Positions 1 through 7,918 of a DNA stretch of 12,151 nucleotides are shown piece after piece. The translations under genes were made by a program, and so were the position numbers. This stretch comes from Candidatus Nanopelagicales bacterium (GTDB lineage: Bacteria; Actinomycetota; Actinomycetes; S36-B12). Under the pieces are notes generated by a model. That model was given only the letters and a program-made list of their open reading frames with translations. It did not search any database and was not told where the DNA came from. The number at the start of each line of letters is the position of its first letter. Position 1 is the stretch's first letter. The DNA is taken from contig JAGYOB010000069.1 of the NCBI GenBank assembly GCA_018399515.1, positions 1 through 12,151 on the forward strand, in the 5' to 3' direction.

Positions 1-1
1 C

Positions 2-520
2 ATGCTCGAGCGGGATTTACCGGTGTACGTCGTCGCTCCGGGTCGGGTGTATCGAACTGATGAACTCGACGCCACGCACACGCCGGTCTTCCATCAGATC
101 GAAGGACTCGCCATCGACGAGGGCATCACCATGGCCCATCTGAAGGGCACCCTTGATCATCTTGCGGAAGCCATGTTCGGAGCCGGGGTGCGCACCCGGC
201 TGCGACCGTCGTACTTCCCCTTCACCGAGCCGAGCGCTGAACTCGATCTCGAGTGCTTCGTCTGTCGTGGTGCATCGGTCGGTGACCCTGCGAATCCGTG
301 CCGCACCTGTGGCAATGAAGGCTGGATCGAGTGGGGTGGCTGCGGAATGGTGAATCCCAGGGTGCTGCGCGCCGCTGGGATCGACACCGATCGGTATTCG
401 GGTTTCGCCTTCGGTATGGGGGTCGAGAGAACGTTGATGTTCCGCCACGGGGTCACCGATATGCGGGACATGGTCGAGGGCGATGTCCGTTTCTCACGGG
501 CCTTCGGCCTGGAGGTGTGA
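2..520 (+). CDS. pheS: Phenylalanyl-tRNA synthetase alpha subunit, 3' part (5' end outside window)
   Basis: Catalytic alpha chain of the cytoplasmic alpha2-beta2 enzyme that charges tRNA-Phe with phenylalanine. The reading frame is open from the first base of the window, so the true start lies upstream and the Met codon at base 2 is internal. The 172 visible residues are the C-terminal half of the class II catalytic core. Motif 2 is seen at VYRTDELDATHTPVFHQIEG (residues 16-35 of the fragment) and motif 3 at GFAFGMGVERTLMFRHG (134-150). Between them lie two CxxC pairs (Cys85/88 and Cys100/103) followed by EGWIEWGGCGMV. I recall this cysteine-rich insert from actinobacterial PheS proteins, and it could bind zinc (inference). 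The gene ends in TGA 2 bp before pheT, the usual pheST arrangement, so the two subunits are presumably co-translated. Confidence 0.97.
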   Translation: MLERDLPVYVVAPGRVYRTDELDATHTPVFHQIEGLAIDEGITMAHLKGTLDHLAEAMFGAGVRTRLRPSYFPFTEPSAELDLECFVCRGASVGDPANPCRTCGNEGWIEWGGCGMVNPRVLRAAGIDTDRYSGFAFGMGVERTLMFRHGVTDMRDMVEGDVRFSRAFGLEV

Positions 521-522
521 GC

Positions 523-3030
523 ATGCGCGTCAGCATGGATTGGATCCGTGACTGGGTCGATCTGCCTACCGACGTCACCGCACGCGAGGTCGCTGGTCGT
601 CTGATCGATGCCGGTTTGGAAGTCGAATCAGTGGAAACTCTCGGAGCGGGGTTCGACGGCACCGTCCTGGTCGGGCGAGTCCAGCAGATCGAGGTGCTGA
701 CCGAGTTCAAGAAACCGATCCGCTGGTGCCAGGTCGACGTCGGCGCAGCAGCCGGGGGCGTGCGGGGCATCATTTGCGGAGCGAGCAACTTCGCCGAGGG
801 TGATCATGTCGTCGTTGCTCCTCCGGGAACAACGCTGCCGGGTGATTTCGTCATCACCGCACGTGAGACCTACGGGCATACATCGGACGGCATGATCTGC
901 TCGGAGCGCGAGCTAGGGCTGGGTGAAGACCACGCCGGCATCATCGTTGTCGATCCCGCCGATGAGACCACAGTGGGCCAAGACGCTACAGACCTGCTCG
1001 GTCTCGGTACGGAGATCCTCGACATCGCGGTCACCCCCGATCGCGGATATGCGCTCTCGGTTCGCGGAATCGCCCGCGAGGTCGCGACGGCATTCGCTCT
1101 GCCGTTCCTCGATCGCACCATGGAACTCGTCGAACTACCGGCGCCCTCCGATGCGGCACAGCCATGGGGCTGCTCGGTTACCGATGCGAGTGTGGCCGAT
1201 CTGTTCACACTGCGCCGCATCGTCGGCTTCGACCCCAAGGCACCGACTCCGGCATGGATGCGTCGACGACTTATCGCAGCCGGAATGCGGCCGGTGTCCC
1301 TTGCCGTCGATGTCACCAACTACGTCATGCTCGAACACGGGCAGCCCCTGCATGCCTTCGACGGTTCGACCTTAACCGGAACCGTGCGGGCCGATCGTGC
1401 AGGAACTGATCGCAGCCTGATCACCCTCGATCATGTCGAGCGAACCCTCGATCCTGACGACATCGTCATCCGAGATGACTCCGGTCCCATCGGTCTCGCG
1501 GGAACGATGGGCGGTCTGGCCACGGAGATCACCGGTGACTCCACCGACATCGTGCTCGAGGCCGCGCACTTCGATCCGGCAGCCGTGGCACGCACGGTGC
1601 GCCGCCACCGCTTACCCAGTGAAGCCTCGCGACGATTCGAACGGGGAGTCGATCGCGTCATCGCGCCCTACGCGTCGGCACATGCAGCTCAATTACTGCT
1701 GGAGCACGGTGGTGGGACCTATGTCGGAATGACGGCCTGGGAGTCGCCGTTCGTACCGACAGTCATCGCCATGCCGGTCGACCTTGCCTCACGGACCGCA
1801 GGAATGCCCATTGACGCTGACATTGTGATGTCTCGACTGCGCGCGGTGGGTTGCGAGGTCGATGGTGATGCGGACATGCTGTCTGTGACCGTTCCCACGT
1901 GGCGACCTGACCTGACCGACCCGGCCGATCTGGTCGAAGAGGTCATCCGACTGGGCGGCTATGACGTCATACCATCGATTCTTCCCGCAGCACCGTCGGG
2001 TTTCGGGCTCACCCGTGAGCAGCGACTGCGTCGACGCGTCGCGTTGGCACTCGCGGGCACCGGAATCGTCGAGGTGCTGTCCTACCCGTTCATTGGCCCT
2101 GAGGACCTTGATGTCCTGCAGGTCACCGACGACGATGGGCGTCGAAACGCACCGCTCCTGGCGAACCCGTTGCGCGAGGAGCAACCGATGCTGCGTACGA
2201 CGTTGCTGCCGGGGTTGTTGGCGGCATTGCGGCGCAGCCTGTCGCGAGGCAGCGACGACGTCGCGCTCAGCGAGATGGGGCGGGTTTTCCGATTACGCAA
2301 AGGGCAGAATGCGCGGGGTGTCGTCGATCCGCCGAGACCGGGTGTCCAGGAACGGCCGGGAGCAGCAGAACTCGCCGCACTAGAGGCTCTGCTACCCGAT
2401 CAACCACGTCATCTTGCTGCGGTGTTCGCCGGCCACCGTGAGCGGGCTGGATGGTGGGGTCCGGGTAATGACTTCGACTGGGCGGATGCGATCCAGGTGG
2501 CGCGGGATGCTGCCGCTGCAGTAGGGCTGGAGCTCACGGTGAAGCAGGGAAGCGACGCACCGTTCCACCCCGGCCGCTGTGCGCAATTGAGCGCTGGCAC
2601 CCAGCTGATCGGATATGCGGGAGAACTTCATCCTCGAGTGATCGCCGCTGCCGGAGTCCCCGTCCGGACCTGCGCGTTCGAACTCGATCTCGATGCCCTG
2701 CTCGATCACGCCATCGATGCGGTGCCCGCACCCCTGGTCGGCACCCAGCCAGTCGCGAAGGAAGATCTGGCCCTGGTTGTCGCCGGCGAGGTGCCAGCAG
2801 CTGATGTTGCCGCTACGGTGCGCGAGGGCGGGGGTGATCTGGTGGAGTCGGTGCGCCTGTTCGATGTGTACACCGGTCCTCAGGTGCCCGAGGGGGCGAA
2901 GTCGCTGGCATTCTCGCTTCGCCTGCGCGCCGTCGACCGAACCCTGTCGGCTGAGGAGATCGTCGCTGTCCGCGACGGTGCACTCGCCCTGGCCGCGCAA
3001 CGCCACGGCGCCACCCTCCGCGGCAGCTGA
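523..3030 (+). CDS. pheT: Phenylalanyl-tRNA synthetase beta subunit
   Basis: Beta chain of the phenylalanyl-tRNA synthetase heterotetramer; it binds and positions tRNA-Phe and edits mischarged tyrosine. The 835-residue length is typical of bacterial PheT. Domains in order: N-terminal MRVSMDWIRDWVDLP; OB-fold tRNA-binding (EMAP-like) region at about 45-155 with GIICGASNFAEGD; the B3/4 editing region (about 210-390); the B5 region with PTWRPDLTDPADLVEEVIRLGGYD; the catalytic-like core; and a C-terminal ferredoxin-fold anticodon-binding domain in the last ~90 residues (PVAKEDLALVV ... FDVYTG ... SLAFSLRLRA). ATG 523 is chosen because a strong ribosome binding site, GGAGGTG at 511-517, lies 5 bp upstream. 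The frame stays open back into pheS, but that part matches no PheT sequence. An in-frame ATG at 535 is a weaker alternative. No terminator is visible in the 45 bp before argC. Confidence 0.97.
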   Translation: MRVSMDWIRDWVDLPTDVTAREVAGRLIDAGLEVESVETLGAGFDGTVLVGRVQQIEVLTEFKKPIRWCQVDVGAAAGGVRGIICGASNFAEGDHVVVAPPGTTLPGDFVITARETYGHTSDGMICSERELGLGEDHAGIIVVDPADETTVGQDATDLLGLGTEILDIAVTPDRGYALSVRGIAREVATAFALPFLDRTMELVELPAPSDAAQPWGCSVTDASVADLFTLRRIVGFDPKAPTPAWMRRRLIAAGMRPVSLAVDVTNYVMLEHGQPLHAFDGSTLTGTVRADRAGTDRSLITLDHVERTLDPDDIVIRDDSGPIGLAGTMGGLATEITGDSTDIVLEAAHFDPAAVARTVRRHRLPSEASRRFERGVDRVIAPYASAHAAQLLLEHGGGTYVGMTAWESPFVPTVIAMPVDLASRTAGMPIDADIVMSRLRAVGCEVDGDADMLSVTVPTWRPDLTDPADLVEEVIRLGGYDVIPSILPAAPSGFGLTREQRLRRRVALALAGTGIVEVLSYPFIGPEDLDVLQVTDDDGRRNAPLLANPLREEQPMLRTTLLPGLLAALRRSLSRGSDDVALSEMGRVFRLRKGQNARGVVDPPRPGVQERPGAAELAALEALLPDQPRHLAAVFAGHRERAGWWGPGNDFDWADAIQVARDAAAAVGLELTVKQGSDAPFHPGRCAQLSAGTQLIGYAGELHPRVIAAAGVPVRTCAFELDLDALLDHAIDAVPAPLVGTQPVAKEDLALVVAGEVPAADVAATVREGGGDLVESVRLFDVYTGPQVPEGAKSLAFSLRLRAVDRTLSAEEIVAVRDGALALAAQRHGATLRGS

Positions 3031-3045
3031 CCCGATCTACTCCAC

Positions 3046-3067
3046 ATTATGCGTGTATGCGTATAAT
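3046..3067 (+). promoter_or_regulatory. Putative argC promoter with overlapping ARG-box-like operator
   Basis: The 45-bp pheT-argC gap contains an imperfect palindrome of 22 bp. Its arms are ATTATGCGTGT and ATGCGTATAAT, and 16 of 22 positions match the reverse complement. AT-rich ends and a TATGCGT core repeated 8 bp apart fit the general form of ArgR boxes. A perfect -10 hexamer, TATAAT, occupies 3062-3067, the right end of the palindrome; no convincing -35 is seen (ACTCCA at 3039-3044 for a 17-bp spacer). A repressor bound here would block RNA polymerase, and argR lies in the same operon, so arginine-dependent autoregulation is the natural reading. The assignment rests on pattern and context, not on a known consensus for this species. 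Confidence 0.7.
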
Positions 3068-3075
3068 TTGGGGCC

Positions 3076-4107
3076 ATGTCTGTCACGGTCGCTGTCGCGG
3101 GTGCCTCCGGCTATGCCGGGGGTGAACTGCTGCGCCTCATCCATGCCCATTCCGGCCTCGTCCTCGGCCCGATCGCTGCGGGTTCCAAGGCTGGGCGCAC
3201 CGTGGGCGAGGTACATCCGCAGTTGACCGCGCTGGCTGACCGTCCGCTGATCGCCGCGGATGCCGATGCGCTGGGTGCGGCCGATCTGGTGTTCTGCGCC
3301 CTGCCCCACGGAGAATCCGCAGCGCTGGTCGGCGGGCTCGGGCCGGACACCGCGGTGGTGGATCTCGGTGCGGACTTCCGACTGGCCGACGCCGGCGCTT
3401 GGCAGCACTACTACGGCGGCACCCATGCGGGGACGTGGGTCTATGGCCTACCGGAATTGCCCGGTGCGCGCGAACGCATCCGCGAAGCTACCCGAGTGGC
3501 TAATCCCGGTTGCTATCCCACCGCGACGATCCTCGCCCTCGCCCCGCTGTTGAGCGCCGATCTCGTCGAGGGGGAGGACATCGTCGTCGTCGCGGCCTCC
3601 GGCACCTCGGGTGCGGGGCGTTCGCCGTCGGAGAGTTTGCTGGCCAGCCAGGTGATGGGATCGATGTCGGCATACAAGATCGGCGGCACCCATCAGCACA
3701 CACCCGAGATCGAGCAGGCACTCACCGAAGCTTCCGATGCTCCGGTTCGTGTGTCGTTCACCCCGCTGCTCGCGCCGATGTCGCGTGGAATCCTGGCGAC
3801 CGCCACGGCGACGCTGGGCGACGGCGTGAGCGTCGAGACCCTGCGAGAGTGCCTGCACAACGCCTATGCGCACGAGCCCTTCGTGCACGTGCTTGCCGAA
3901 GGTCAGTGGCCGGCGACGTCCTCGACCTACGGCGCCAACACCGTCCACCTGCAGGTTGCGGCTGATGCCCACTCGGGCCGCGCCGTCGTCATCGCCGCGA
4001 TGGACAATCTGGTCAAGGGTGCTGCCGGTCAGGCGATTCAGAACGCGAACTTGATCCTCGACCTTCCCGAGGCTGCAGGTCTTCCCACGGAAGGGGTTGC
4101 GCCGTGA
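3076..4107 (+). CDS. argC: N-acetyl-gamma-glutamyl-phosphate reductase
   Basis: NADPH-dependent reduction of N-acetylglutamyl-5-phosphate to N-acetylglutamate-5-semialdehyde, the third step of arginine biosynthesis in the cytoplasm. The 343-residue length is normal. It shows the N-terminal dinucleotide-binding loop GASGYAG (9-15), the catalytic cysteine in NPGCYPT (Cys146), GTSGAGRSPSE (176-186), the HQHTPEIEQ segment (206-214) and FTPLLAPMSRG near the C-terminal third. The start is well fixed: an in-frame TAA lies at 3064-3066, only 12 bp upstream, and ATG 3076 is the only plausible initiator. No well-spaced Shine-Dalgarno exists (only GGGG just before the ATG). With the -10 ending at 3067, transcription should begin within about 0-4 nt of the ATG, so the mRNA may be leaderless. 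The stop overlaps the argJ start by 4 bp. Confidence 0.97.
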   Translation: MSVTVAVAGASGYAGGELLRLIHAHSGLVLGPIAAGSKAGRTVGEVHPQLTALADRPLIAADADALGAADLVFCALPHGESAALVGGLGPDTAVVDLGADFRLADAGAWQHYYGGTHAGTWVYGLPELPGARERIREATRVANPGCYPTATILALAPLLSADLVEGEDIVVVAASGTSGAGRSPSESLLASQVMGSMSAYKIGGTHQHTPEIEQALTEASDAPVRVSFTPLLAPMSRGILATATATLGDGVSVETLRECLHNAYAHEPFVHVLAEGQWPATSSTYGANTVHLQVAADAHSGRAVVIAAMDNLVKGAAGQAIQNANLILDLPEAAGLPTEGVAP

Positions 4108-5270
4108 GTGTCACTGCTGCCCGGGGCTTCACTGCAGCGGGTCTTGCCGCCGGCATCAAGGGTAGCGGCGCCCCCGATGTCGCACTCGTCGTCAACAACG
4201 GCCCCGCGCAGACTGCATGCGCGGTGTTCACCACCAACCGGTTCCCGGCCGCCCCGGTGCTGTGGAGCCGTCAGGTTCTCACCGATGGCGAAGCGCACGC
4301 GGTCGTGTTGAACTCCGGTGGCGCCAATGCCTGCACTGGGCCGCAGGGCTTCGCCGACACCCACGCGACCGCGGAGCACGTTGCCGAGCAACTTTCAGCG
4401 ATCGGTCCCGAGGTTGGTGCCGGTGAGATCGTGGTGTGTTCGACTGGTTTGATCGGTGAACTACTGCCGATGCCGAAACTCCTCGCCGGTGTCGATGCGT
4501 GCATCAGCGGTCTCGCCGATGATGGGGGCCTGGCTGCAGCGCGGGCCATCATGACCACCGATTCGGTGTCGAAGGAGTCGCTGCACACAGGAGCGGGATA
4601 CGTCGTCGGCGGAATGGCCAAGGGGGCGGGCATGCTCGCCCCCGGTCTGGCCACGATGCTCGTCGTGCTGACCACCGACGCCGACGTTGATCGCGACACG
4701 GTATGCAGGGCCCTGCGTGAGGCGACGCGGCGGACCTTCGACCGCATTGATTCCGATGGTTGCATGTCAACGAACGACACGGTGCTGCTGATGGCTAGCG
4801 GTGCCAGCGGTGTCCGCCCGGCTGACGATGAGTTCGCCGAGTCGGTGTTCACGGTGTGCGCCGACCTGGCCCGTCAACTCATCAAGGATGCCGAGGGTGC
4901 CAGCAAGGACATCCGCATCGACGTCACTCGTGCTGCGACCGAGGATGAGGCCGTCGATGTGGGACGGGCGATCGCGCGCAGCAACCTGCTCAAGTGCGCC
5001 ATCCACGGTGAAGATCCCAACTGGGGGCGGGTGCTCTCCGCGATCGGCACGACCTCGGCGCAGTTCAACTCCGATTCTGTCGACGTGGCGATCAACGGGG
5101 TCTGGGTGGCCCGATCCGGTGCTGCCGGTGATCGGCGAGATGGAGTGGACATGTCCGGTCGCGAGGTCGTCATCCGCGTCGACCTCCATGCTGGATCCGC
5201 CGACGCCACGGTGTGGACCAACGACCTGACGGCTGATTACGTCCACGAGAACTCCGCCTACTCCACCTGA
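4104..5270 (+). CDS. argJ: Bifunctional glutamate N-acetyltransferase / ornithine acetyltransferase
   Basis: Transfers the acetyl group from N-acetylornithine to glutamate, recycling acetyl; many members also make N-acetylglutamate from acetyl-CoA. This single protein can therefore serve the first and fifth steps of the cyclic arginine pathway. The 388 residues include the autoprocessing site KGAGMLAPGLATML, where Thr184 would be the nucleophile and new N-terminus of the beta chain after self-cleavage. Also present are VCSTGLIGE (111-119), HGEDPNWGRV, and a C-terminus YVHENSAYST that fits the family's conserved ending. Whether it is mono- or bifunctional cannot be read from the motifs. The start is GTG 4104, overlapping the argC stop as GTGA, with GGAAGGGG at 4089-4096 as ribosome binding site, consistent with translational coupling. 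Confidence 0.97.
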   Translation: MSVTAARGFTAAGLAAGIKGSGAPDVALVVNNGPAQTACAVFTTNRFPAAPVLWSRQVLTDGEAHAVVLNSGGANACTGPQGFADTHATAEHVAEQLSAIGPEVGAGEIVVCSTGLIGELLPMPKLLAGVDACISGLADDGGLAAARAIMTTDSVSKESLHTGAGYVVGGMAKGAGMLAPGLATMLVVLTTDADVDRDTVCRALREATRRTFDRIDSDGCMSTNDTVLLMASGASGVRPADDEFAESVFTVCADLARQLIKDAEGASKDIRIDVTRAATEDEAVDVGRAIARSNLLKCAIHGEDPNWGRVLSAIGTTSAQFNSDSVDVAINGVWVARSGAAGDRRDGVDMSGREVVIRVDLHAGSADATVWTNDLTADYVHENSAYST

Positions 5271-5272
5271 CC

Positions 5273-5296
5273 GCATCTGTGACTGCATCTGTGAGG
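5273..5296 (+). repeat. Short tandem duplication in the argJ-argB spacer (12-bp period)
   Basis: GCATCTGTGA occurs at 5273-5282 and again at 5285-5294, giving two 12-bp units (GCATCTGTGACT, GCATCTGTGAGG). They make up most of the 31-bp spacer, the longest inside the arg cluster. The second copy merges into GTGAGGAC, which carries the argB ribosome binding site (GAGGA). This looks like a replication-slippage duplication; no function is implied. Confidence 0.7.
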
Positions 5297-5301
5297 ACAG
5301 C

Positions 5302-6186
5302 ATGACTCTCAACGCGCACGACAAGGCCGCTGTGTTGGCGTCCGCGCTGCCATGGTTGGAACGTTTCCGCGGTGCCACGGTCGTCGTGAAGTTCGGCGGC
5401 AACGCGATGGTCGACGACACCCTCACTCAGGCTTTCGCCGAGGATGTGGTGTTCCTGCGACTCGCGGGCCTGCGCCCGGTCGTGGTGCACGGTGGTGGCC
5501 CGCAGATCTCGGCGATGCTCGACAAACTCGGAGTGGCCAGTGAGTTCCGTGGCGGTTTGCGGGTGACGACTGCTGAGGCGATGGAGGTCGTGCGCATGGT
5601 GCTCACCGGTCAGGTGCAGCGCGAGATCGTCGGGTCCATCAACGCCCACGGTCCGTTCGCCGTCGGGCTATCCGGTGATGACGCGCACCTGTTCACCGCG
5701 GAGCGTCGCGGGGTCGTCATCGATGGCGAAGAAGTCGACCTCGGTCATGTCGGTGATGTTGTGGCGGTCAATCCCGGATTCGTATCCGACCTGCTAGACG
5801 ATGGACGCATCCCGGTGGTGTCGACTGTTGCCAGTGATCGAGACGGTGTGCCCCACAACGTCAACGCCGATACCGCGGCGGCGGCTCTGGCGGTTGCGCT
5901 CGGGGCCCAGAAACTCATCATGCTCACCGATGTCGAGGGCCTGTATGCGGACTGGCCGAACAGCACGGAGGTCATCAGGCGCATCACGCCGGTCGAACTC
6001 GCCGACCTGCTGCCCTCACTCGATTCGGGGATGCGACCGAAGATGGAAGCCTGTCTGCGCGCGGTGACCGAGGGTGTGCCGCGCGCCCATGTCATCGATG
6101 GACGTATCGCGCATTCCCTGCTCGTCGAGATATTCACCGATGAGGGCGTGGGCACCATGGTTAGTGCCGAGGTGAATGTGCCATGA
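5302..6186 (+). CDS. argB: Acetylglutamate kinase
   Basis: Phosphorylates N-acetylglutamate with ATP, the second and commonly arginine-feedback-inhibited step of the pathway. The 294-residue length is typical. Amino acid kinase family features: KFGGN at 30-34, HGGGPQI at 63-69, the substrate region GLSGDDAHLF (122-131), NVNADTAAAALAVALGAQKLIMLTDVEGLY (quoted in part: NVNADTAAAALAVA, LIMLTDVEGLY), and SGMRPKMEACLRAV near the C-terminus. An N-terminal extension ahead of the kinase core (ALPWLERFRG) is present, of the kind seen in hexameric arginine-sensitive enzymes, so feedback inhibition is likely (inference). The ATG at 5302 is preceded by GTGAGGAC with good spacing. The stop overlaps the argD start as ATGA. 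Confidence 0.97.
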   Translation: MTLNAHDKAAVLASALPWLERFRGATVVVKFGGNAMVDDTLTQAFAEDVVFLRLAGLRPVVVHGGGPQISAMLDKLGVASEFRGGLRVTTAEAMEVVRMVLTGQVQREIVGSINAHGPFAVGLSGDDAHLFTAERRGVVIDGEEVDLGHVGDVVAVNPGFVSDLLDDGRIPVVSTVASDRDGVPHNVNADTAAAALAVALGAQKLIMLTDVEGLYADWPNSTEVIRRITPVELADLLPSLDSGMRPKMEACLRAVTEGVPRAHVIDGRIAHSLLVEIFTDEGVGTMVSAEVNVP

Positions 6187-7433
6187 CGTCGACCCTGCCC
6201 ACACCGTCGATGCAGCACGCGCAGGAGTGGCAGTCCCGCTGGCGCGGTGCGCTCATGGACAACTACGGCACCCCGCCGCTGACCCTGGTGCGTGGGAACG
6301 GCACTCGGGTGTGGGATGCCGATGGCCATGAGTACCTGGATCTACTCGCTGGCATCGCGGTGAATGCGCTCGGCCACGCACATCCGGCGATCGTCGCTGC
6401 CGTCAGTGACCAGGTGGCGACATTGGGACACACCAGCAACTTCGCGATAACCCCACCTGCGGTCGCACTCGCTGAGCGACTCGTCGCGCTCCTCGACCCT
6501 GCTGGTGATCGCGAGGGTCGGGTGCTCCTGTGCAACTCCGGAGCCGAGGCGAACGAGGCCGCCTTCAAGATCTCTCGCTTGACCGGGCGCACCAAGGTCG
6601 TCGTCGCTGATCAGTCCTTCCACGGCCGCACGATGGGAGCGCTTGCACTCACGGCACAACCAGCGAAGCAGGACCCCTTCCGCCCTCTGCCCGGTGATGT
6701 CCATGTCGTGCCCTTCGGCGATGTCGAGGCTCTTGCGGCTGCCGTGGACGACTCGACCGCAGCAGTGTTCCTCGAACCGATCCAGGGTGAAGGGGGAGTG
6801 GTTCCCGCGCCAGCGGGCTATCTCGCGGCAGCGCGGGCGATCACCAGCGAGCACGGAGCCCTTTTCGTGATCGATGAGGTCCAGGCGGGGGTGGGGCGCA
6901 CAGGTGAGTGGTTCGCTCATCAGGCCGAGGGCATCGAGCCCGACATCGCCACCCTGGCGAAGGGTCTGGGCGGTGGCATGCCGATCGGGGCGATCGTGGC
7001 CTTCGGTCCTGCTGCCGGGCTCCTCGGCCCGGGATCGCACGGCACCACCTTCGGAGGCAATCCGATGAGTTGCGCCGCCGGACTCGCGGTGCTGGACACC
7101 ATCGAATCGGATCAGCTGCTCGAGCATGTGCGGGCCATCCAGGTACCCCTGGTCGAGATCCTGCATAACCCAGACGTGGTGACCGGTGTGCGCGGTCGTG
7201 GACTGCTCCTCGGTGTCGTCCTCGATCGCCCCTGTGCCGCTGACGTCGAAGCGGTCGCCCGCGAGCATGGTGTGATTGTCAACGCGGTGCGCCCCGATGT
7301 GGTCCGCGTTGCACCGCCGCTCATTCTCGACGAGTCGGATCTGGAATACCTGCGCCAGCGGTGGACGACTATCGTCGATGCGGCAGTTGCCCGCTTCGCC
7401 GCACGAACTGATGCTCGATCTGATGTCCGGTGA
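6183..7433 (+). CDS. argD: Acetylornithine aminotransferase
   Basis: PLP-dependent class III transaminase converting N-acetylglutamate-5-semialdehyde plus glutamate into N-acetylornithine and 2-oxoglutarate; family members often also act in lysine (succinyl-diaminopimelate) biosynthesis. The 416 residues contain the cofactor-phosphate loop NSGAEANE (118-125), SFHGRT (145-150), EPIQGEGG (198-205), the DEVQAGVGRTG motif with Asp231, and the Schiff-base lysine in TLAKGLGGGMPIGA (Lys260). A second phosphate contact is expected at HGTTFGGNP. The ATG overlaps the argB stop by 4 bp, and the argD stop overlaps the next start as GTGA. In many actinobacteria argF follows argD; here argR follows directly. 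Confidence 0.96.
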   Translation: MTSTLPTPSMQHAQEWQSRWRGALMDNYGTPPLTLVRGNGTRVWDADGHEYLDLLAGIAVNALGHAHPAIVAAVSDQVATLGHTSNFAITPPAVALAERLVALLDPAGDREGRVLLCNSGAEANEAAFKISRLTGRTKVVVADQSFHGRTMGALALTAQPAKQDPFRPLPGDVHVVPFGDVEALAAAVDDSTAAVFLEPIQGEGGVVPAPAGYLAAARAITSEHGALFVIDEVQAGVGRTGEWFAHQAEGIEPDIATLAKGLGGGMPIGAIVAFGPAAGLLGPGSHGTTFGGNPMSCAAGLAVLDTIESDQLLEHVRAIQVPLVEILHNPDVVTGVRGRGLLLGVVLDRPCAADVEAVAREHGVIVNAVRPDVVRVAPPLILDESDLEYLRQRWTTIVDAAVARFAARTDARSDVR

Positions 7434-7915
7434 GCACCATGGTCACTCCTGACACCCCGACCGCGCGCCGCTCTCGCATCGCGCAGATCATCACCGACCG
7501 CGCCATCACCTCCCAGGAGCAACTGCGCGCGATGCTCGCCGATGAGGGTCTGGCCGTCACTCAGGCAACCCTGTCGCGCGACCTGGCTGATCTGGGCGCC
7601 GTGAAACACGTCGGCTCGGATGGGCGCAGTGTGTATGTGCTTCCCGATGAACCCGACCAGGTGACACCGGGTGATCATCGCCTAGGTCGCATCCTCGCCG
7701 AAGTCCTCGTGGGTGCTGACCATTCCGGCAATATCGTCGTGCTGCGCACCCCCCCGGGTGCGGCGCAATATCTCGCCAGCGCTATCGACCATTCGGGTTG
7801 GGATCTCATCATCGGTACGGTTGCCGGTGACGACACGGTGTTGATCGTGTCGAAGGACCCTACGGGTGGGGCAGGCCTCGCCGATCGCCTCCTCGCACTG
7901 GCTCAGAAGGGATGA
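7430..7915 (+). CDS. argR: Arginine repressor ArgR
   Basis: Arginine-responsive transcriptional repressor; in the family, hexamers bind ARG boxes when loaded with L-arginine. The 161 residues show an N-terminal winged helix-turn-helix with the recognition segment TQATLSRDLADLGAVK (44-59, including the family's Ser49-Arg50 pair), a linker, and a C-terminal oligomerisation and arginine-binding domain with GNIVVLRTPPGAAQ and GTVAGDDT (129-136, the Asp pair expected to contact arginine). The start is uncertain: GTG 7430 forms the 4-bp GTGA overlap used elsewhere in this operon, but ATG 7439, three codons later, has GGTGAG 4 bp upstream and would also serve. Its likely target is the palindrome upstream of argC, making it autoregulatory. 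It sits between argD and argH without argF or argG. Confidence 0.96.
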   Translation: MSTMVTPDTPTARRSRIAQIITDRAITSQEQLRAMLADEGLAVTQATLSRDLADLGAVKHVGSDGRSVYVLPDEPDQVTPGDHRLGRILAEVLVGADHSGNIVVLRTPPGAAQYLASAIDHSGWDLIIGTVAGDDTVLIVSKDPTGGAGLADRLLALAQKG

Positions 7916-7918
7916 TGC

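Noticed and set aside
331..522. Upstream in-frame extension of pheT inside pheS
   Set aside because: The extra residues match no PheT N-terminus, and ATG 523 has a strong, well-spaced GGAGGTG site and the normal MRVSMDWIRDW start.
2392..3006. Minus-strand open frame opposite the 3' part of pheT
   Set aside because: The sense strand encodes the conserved PheT C-terminal domain; the antisense product shows no motif.
6342..7268. Long open frame on the minus strand across argD
   Set aside because: It lies wholly opposite a conserved gene, shows no recognisable domain and is explained by GC-rich codon bias.
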